Notes under the pieces: model-generated | The model's input: the letters and a program-made list of their open reading frames with translations, nothing else | The model's database searches: none | What the model was told of the DNA's origin: nothing | Made by a program: the position numbers and the translations under genes | Part shown: piece by piece, positions 59,200 to 64,000 of the stretch | Layout: each line of letters begins with the position of its first letter | Numbering within the stretch: position 1 is the first letter of the stretch | Assembly (NCBI GenBank): GCA_949126835.1 | Contig: OX421496.1 | Coordinates: 24,265,844 to 24,329,843, forward strand | DNA from: Anisus vortex | Taxonomy: Eukaryota > Mollusca > Gastropoda > Planorbidae | Length of the DNA: 64,000 nucleotides | Reading direction: 5' to 3'

Positions 59200-62100
59200 G
59201 TAGTTTTCCGCAATATATTATAATTATAATTAGGCCTAGACTAGTAATTGTTGTCTAAGTCTCTAAGTCTATCTAAGTTAAGACTAAGAGGTGAGTCTAA
59301 GTGAAAGTGTAAGTTAAGTCTCTAAGTCAGTAAGTCTATGCCTAGCTAGGGCGACTAGACTACTAGTACTACTAGCCTAGTGAACCTATTCCTATTATTA
59401 AACTGATAATTATATAGGCTTATAAATAAATACTCACTTATAGTTATAGTTATAGGCCTAACAATAATATTATAATAGACTTTAGGTAGGTCTTAGACTT
59501 AGGACTACACTACCATGTCACTATGTAAAAAAAAGTATGTTTATACTACACTACACTATAACACTATCGACTATATATATAGTATAAAGTATAGACTATA
59601 TAATATTATATAGTATATATTATATATATAGACTATACTATAGGCCTAGTATAGCACTATACTATATCACTTTAGACATTATAGTGTCTATGTCTATAGC
59701 CTCTAGACTCTAGGGCCTATAGGCTCTTTAACTATTTATAGTTTATAGTCTATAGTTATACTTGAAGTTATTGTTATAGTAGGCCTATAGTCATATAGGC
59801 CTAGGCCTAATGATAAATGATATAGTTATAGTTATACTTTATACTTGTTCATTATATTATATTCTATATTTATATAACTAGGCCTATAATATATATAGAC
59901 TATAGACTATTGGCCCCTATATTATCCTATATCAAATATTTGTGTGTATAGTAGCCTATATATTAGCCTATAGTATTATAATTATAAGCCTACTATATTA
60001 TTCTATAACTATATAATATATAGGACCTATATATTTATTGTAGGCTATTTTGTATAAATTATAAATAGGCATATATTCCAATATATGAATATACCACTAT
60101 ATTTCGGTCTATAATTAATAATCCATCATTCTAACTTAAAACTATATTTTCCCTTCCTCATACATCATACTCATATATATGACTATAATTTATGAAATTT
60201 TATGGCCTCTACTCTAAAATATATATTATATACGAGGCCTATATTATATGACTTAGAATAAGTATTATTTTGACTTGCCACCTGTCCTAAAAGGCTAATC
60301 GCTAATCAGCTTTATTTATCATTATATAAATCAATAATATCAGCAATAACATTTATATAATAAATAAATAATATAATAGCTGGAAGGCATGCCCAATGAC
60401 GTGACACTTAGTAGTTAAAGCTAAAGTAAAAAGGAATAATTTTATTTATAATCTAAATCCAAATATACTATATTATGATTATGTCTATATTTTATAAGTC
60501 ATGTGCTCTTAGCTTAAAATACACAGACCCAGACGTAGTCATTGCCTTTGCTTAGCATACATTTTATTATGTAGCCATTATCTAGTCCCATGGGCCTCAA
60601 AAACTGGCGGAGTGTGTAAATCGCCGTTGCGTTCACATTAAGAATACACCAGTGGGCGAACGCTTGGGGGGGGGGGGGGTCCGAGGCCCGTTGCACTGCC
60701 GAAAAGAGGCCCAGGGCCTCTCGGTGGGGAGAAAGCAATGGATGGAGCTATCCCATCTCACGAACCACACGTGTGCCTGAATGTTTGTACCTATGGTATA
60801 GGATTTGTGCTACCGAGTGATATTTCAGGTATACTGGCGAGCCACCACAATTATGATCCTGTTACATGGCATGCCACGTCTTTGGCGTGCTGTGGGGTGG
60901 CTGGAGCCTGGACAGAACCTTGGCGTGCAGCCCCTTGGCTCACCCCTACTATAGACTATAGAGCCTTCAACTTGTCTGTTTTTTAGAGACATTATAATTC
61001 AGTCATATCATCAGACCTACTATGTGATATATCATAGTATGTTTTAATATTCGACATTATTTTTCTCTACTTCTAATATTTATTTATTTTCATAAAATTA
61101 CTTATATCGATTATTATCATTACTTCACAAGACTTTTATTATGAAATTTTCACATGCTTTTTATCTGATGATAATTTGAACATGTATTTCTTATTGAAGG
61201 TCTAACTCATAATGAACAAATAGCATGCAGCCTGAAGTCCGGGGGCCACCAAGGCAGTGATGATATTGTTGTTCCCCTTGTACTAATCACTGTGTGGAAA
61301 ACATCAGGGGTGACTGTGTCTCCAGCCAGCAGAGACCTACACTGTGCTCTGAATGGAGTGACCATCGGATCAGAGGCTAACATTATACCAGGCAAGTCTG
61401 CAATATAAGCATTCATGTTTTTTTTTTAATTATCTTTTTTAGTTGTTAAGTAGCATCTTTTACCAAGAGCCCCAAAGTTTTCTAATCGCAACATAGATAT
61501 GCACATATTGCAAAGAACAGCAGAGTTAATATGTCCAGGGCTCTCAGTGATGAATAGTCCCAGCTATCAAACCAAATAGGGGCACGGTGACAGAGCAGCA
61601 GCGCGTTTGGCTAGCTGACCGAAATTCCTGGGTTCGAATCCTTGTGAAGGCTAGAATTCGTTCTTGGGTCTTTAGGGTGTCCCTGAGTCTACCCAGCTCT
61701 GGTGCATACTTGACTTTAATTGGGGTAAAGTATAGGTGGCTGGGCATTGTGCTGACCACACGATCTCCTACTATTCCGCAGAAACTGGTGAATGTTGCTT
61801 CACCGACCCCGTGAAGGGTACTTAACTTTCTTTTTATCAAATTAAGTTTAATCACAACTAGGAGTATTGTACTAGCTCTTGTTCTAGGTAGTTGAAACTT
61901 TGTACCCAGAATGCACTATGAAAGCCTTTAAACTTGTAATTGATTGTTGCCCTTTTCTTACTAATTGCTTGATTGCCAGAGCTCTGCTTTATCTCTCTCC
62001 CATATAAGTTCTCAGAATCGATCAACAATTCTGTGTTCTTGTTACTTAAATTTAAAGAGCAGAAAACTTTATAAAAAATCATTAACAACGTATACTAAGT

Positions 62101-62664
62101 ATAATTTAGTATAACTGATAGAAAATGTTTTGTTGCAGTATGTAAAACGTATGTAAAACATTTATTGTAACTTTTTAATATTTTATATCAATATTTACTA
62201 GCTGTCCACCGCAGAATTTGCAAAAGTAGCCATTGAATTTGTAGGAGGAGCCATTAGACTAGCTGTCCATATTAATTAATATTTACCCATATTTTTAAAT
62301 ATTCCATAAAATACATATTCTGTAAAATATTTTAATTCCATTTATTAATTGGATTTTTCTTTTACCTCAGTTTCCTCAATTGTAGGTCAATGTTAATTTT
62401 ATGTTTACAGTTTTGGGGTTTTCTGGTGAATATAGTGTGAAGATTTTTTTCTTGGCATGTACACAATTAATTTCAATTCTTTGAATTCCTTTGAATCCAG
62501 GAAATCAAATTGAAGTCGGAGACAAAACTTTAGAATTGTTGGATGGTGTGATGACTAAACCACAGCGCAGACACCTGCCCCCCACACCAGGTGTACAGAT
62601 ACATCCCATCCCTCCACCTAAACCCCAGAGATCTTTAGGCAAAACCCAGCATGAACTTCTGATT
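59109..62664 (+). CDS. Uncharacterised host gene, three exons (3' partial)
   Basis: Exons 59109-59199, 61200-61391 and 62501-62664 join in consistent phases (1, 1) into an open frame of 149 codons that continues past 62664. The first exon starts with an ATG (MDTKNGQMYFVRNVEDG). The second reads SSG-free hydrophobic strands (DDIVVPLVLITVW) then ASRDLHCALNGVTIGSEANI. The third starts NQIEVGDKTLELLDGV and turns proline-rich (PTPGVQIHPIPPPKPQR). The run 'V-N-G-x-x-I ... L-x-x-G-x-x-I-x-V-G-D' looks like the end of an FHA domain, but key FHA residues (GR, SxxH) are not clear, so that is a weak suggestion. Intron 2 is of GC-AG type. I do not recognise the protein. Confidence 0.65.
59200..60540 (+). 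other. Intron 1: low-complexity TAGGCCTA/TATAG-rich DNA
   Basis: An extreme AT-rich stretch of TATAG, TATAGACTATA and TAGGCCTA words from about 59220 to 60250, with many short palindromes. No frame. Confidence 0.6.
60545..60735 (-). mobile_element. LINE 3' fragment related to 12340-12460
   Basis: CCATGGGCCTCAAAAACTGG-CGGAGTGTG matches CATGAGCCTCAAAGCTGGCG-AAGTGTG at 12370. A poly-G run sits at 60666-60681. Short and decayed. Confidence 0.45.
60740..61199 (+). other. No gene seen (intron 1)
   Basis: Includes GGCGTGCAGCCCCTTGGCTC-ACCCCTACT at about 60922, which resembles a hAT end, but no partner was found. Confidence 0.35.
61200..61391 (+). CDS. Second host gene, exon 2 (GC donor)
   Basis: Acceptor TTCTTATTGAAG, donor ACCAG/GCAAGT. 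The donor matches the strict AG/GCAAGT consensus of the minority GC-AG introns. It codes for GVTVSPASRDLHCALNGVTI and surrounding residues. Confidence 0.75.
61579..61820 (+). mobile_element. tRNA-derived SINE, copy D
   Basis: GGGGCACGGTGACAGAGCAG, then CTGGGTTCGAATCCTTGTGA (B-box), GTGTCCCTGAGTCTACCCAG and GGGTAAAGTATAGGTGGC, the same order as copy B. It lies in intron 2 of the second host gene, sense orientation. Confidence 0.85.
61821..62500 (+). other. Intron 2, no further feature
   Basis: AT-rich intron remainder between the SINE and exon 3. Confidence 0.4.
62501..62664 (+). CDS. Second host gene, exon 3
   Basis: Acceptor CCTTTGAATCCAG, donor GATT/GTGAGT. It codes for a GNQIEVGDKTLELLDG segment and a proline-rich stretch, ending on a codon boundary. 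Further exons must lie beyond the window. Confidence 0.75.
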
Positions 62665-62959
62665 GTGAGTACATGACAGCTCATTGTGTAAGGTGATACT
62701 ACTGATGTAAATGTCAGTATTATCCATGAACTTATTTTAACTTCCTATACAGACTTCATACAGGATGGGCAAATTTGTGCTAATTTAGGAAAACTGATCA
62801 AAATTTGCCAAAGTTTGTAAATATTGTTTTCATTGACAAAGTAGTGTAAACAATTTCATTTTTAACAATTAATAACTTTACTATTAACTTAAATTGTTTT
62901 TTAACTCCTATAATTTTTTAATGGAAATTATTTAAGAGTAGTATTGAATAAAAGGCAAG
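62665..62959 (+). other. Intron sequence before the LINE
   Basis: AT-rich intron start; no element recognised before the LINE frame at 62960. Confidence 0.4.
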
Positions 62960-64000
62960 ATGTTCAACATAACCCTCATTAATGCACATGCCCCAACAGA
63001 AGACTCAGAAGATAACGACAAAGACAGCTTTTATGAAAAATTAGAAAAATTATATGATGATGCCCCACGTCATGATGTGAAAATAGTACTAGGAGACTTC
63101 AATGCCAAAATCGGAAAAGAAAAAGCATTTAGACCAACTATTGGCAAGGAAAGCCTGCATGAGGATAGCAATAGCAATGGAATCAGGCTGATAGACTTTG
63201 CCACAGGAAAAGGCATGAGCATTAGCAGCACAAAATTTCCTCACAAAAACATCCACAAAATAACATGGACATCACCTGATGGTAACACTAAAAATCAGAT
63301 TGACCATGTGCTTATAGATAGAAGACATGGGTCGGACATCCAGGATGTTAGAAGCTATAGGGGAGCAGATGCTGACTCAGACCACATGCTGGTCAAAATC
63401 AGATATAAGCAAAGAATATCCACTATCTACAACAGCCAGAATAGAAGACAGAAACACTATGACAGCCAAAAACTGATCAAAGATCCACTAGTAGCAGACA
63501 AATTTAAAACACAGCTAAAACAAAAACTCATAGAAGGAATGACAGAAAATGAGGACGCGGACAACGGCATTAACAAACATTGGGATATAATTAAAAATGC
63601 AGTAAAGAGCACAACGGAAGAAATAATAGGATACAAACAAAGCTATAAAAGAGGAGCATGGTTTGACAATGAATGCAGACAAATTCTAGATGACAGGAAC
63701 AAAACAAGAATGATGATGCTACAAAGAGAAACAAGAAATACCAGACAACTATACACAGAAGCTAGAAGGAAAGCCACTAAATTATGCAGAAAGAAAAAAA
63801 GGGACTGGGAAAAAGCTAAACTATTGGAGATAGAAAAATTGGCAAGGAGCTGCGATGTGAGAGGAATGTACATGAAAATAAAGGACGAGAAAAATGGTTT
63901 TCAAGCAAGACCCCACATGTGTGAAAATAAGCAGGGTGAACTAATAACAGAAAACAGCAGAGTTCTAGAGAGATGGGCAGAATACTTTGAGGAACTACTA
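62960..64000 (+). CDS. LINE endonuclease/reverse-transcriptase ORF, 5'-truncated, runs off the window
   Basis: From the ATG at 62960 the frame is open for 347 codons to the window edge. Endonuclease motifs: ITLINAHAPTEDS, VKIVLGDFNAKIGKE (GDFN), KITWTSPDGNTKNQIDHVLI and ADSDHMLVKI (SDH). Then comes a charged linker typical of this LINE family (GAWFDNECRQILDDRNKTR, RKKKRDWEKAK), ending in RWAEYFEELL just before the reverse transcriptase. The N-terminal part of the endonuclease, with its first Asn and Glu, is missing, so the copy is 5'-truncated although its frame is intact. It belongs to the same family as the decayed copy at 29310-30130. It lies inside the second host gene. Confidence 0.9.
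   Translation, partial: MFNITLINAHAPTEDSEDNDKDSFYEKLEKLYDDAPRHDVKIVLGDFNAKIGKEKAFRPTIGKESLHEDSNSNGIRLIDFATGKGMSISSTKFPHKNIHKITWTSPDGNTKNQIDHVLIDRRHGSDIQDVRSYRGADADSDHMLVKIRYKQRISTIYNSQNRRQKHYDSQKLIKDPLVADKFKTQLKQKLIEGMTENEDADNGINKHWDIIKNAVKSTTEEIIGYKQSYKRGAWFDNECRQILDDRNKTRMMMLQRETRNTRQLYTEARRKATKLCRKKKRDWEKAKLLEIEKLARSCDVRGMYMKIKDEKNGFQARPHMCENKQGELITENSRVLERWAEYFEELL

Overview
This is an animal (metazoan) nuclear window, about two-thirds A+T. Host exons have GT-AG or GC-AG junctions with matching phases. The rest is dominated by transposable-element debris: hAT elements with 8-bp target duplications, non-LTR retrotransposons, tRNA-type SINEs, an LTR element, foldback MITEs and minisatellites. 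An invertebrate, perhaps a mollusc or another lophotrochozoan, fits the repeat types, but that is inference; no single marker settles the species.

0-10 kb: a LINE 3' end, a Mutator-like element, a hAT with a second hAT nested inside it (exact target duplication), and long minisatellites (6.9-8.0 kb). These are interrupted by a 1.1-kb element whose inverted arms are both diverged 28S rRNA around the R2 target site. 10-22 kb: degraded repeats, an exact-duplication hAT MITE, a triplicated ~270-bp unit, and a 39-copy, 12-bp satellite. 22.8-25.1 kb: a complete hAT with decayed transposase.

25.6-31.4 kb (+): the best host gene, four spliced coding exons of a RING-finger protein with a C-terminal membrane anchor (likely a TRIM-like E3 ubiquitin ligase). 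Its introns hold a minisatellite, a 747-bp palindromic-ended transposon, a decayed LINE, a MITE and a SINE. 32.8-36.9 kb: hAT remnants with a nested MITE, GC-rich direct repeats and a MADF-domain exon on the minus strand.

39.1-50.8 kb: a minus-strand Gag/integrase-tail gene of a Ty3-type element is split by a 4.36-kb LTR element with clear 5-bp target duplication. That element carries gag-protease but no reverse transcriptase, plus an antisense reading frame. Next to it lies a near-intact LINE (44.9-50.8 kb). Its two ORFs share one frame, separated only by a UAG, and its first ORF ends in a long glutamine-rich tail.

51.7-57.4 kb: a foldback element split by a 4.96-kb hAT, itself loaded with MITEs and LINE fragments. 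59.1-62.7 kb (+): three phase-matched exons of a second host gene (weak FHA-like similarity, partial). 62.96-64 kb: a LINE endonuclease ORF runs off the window edge.
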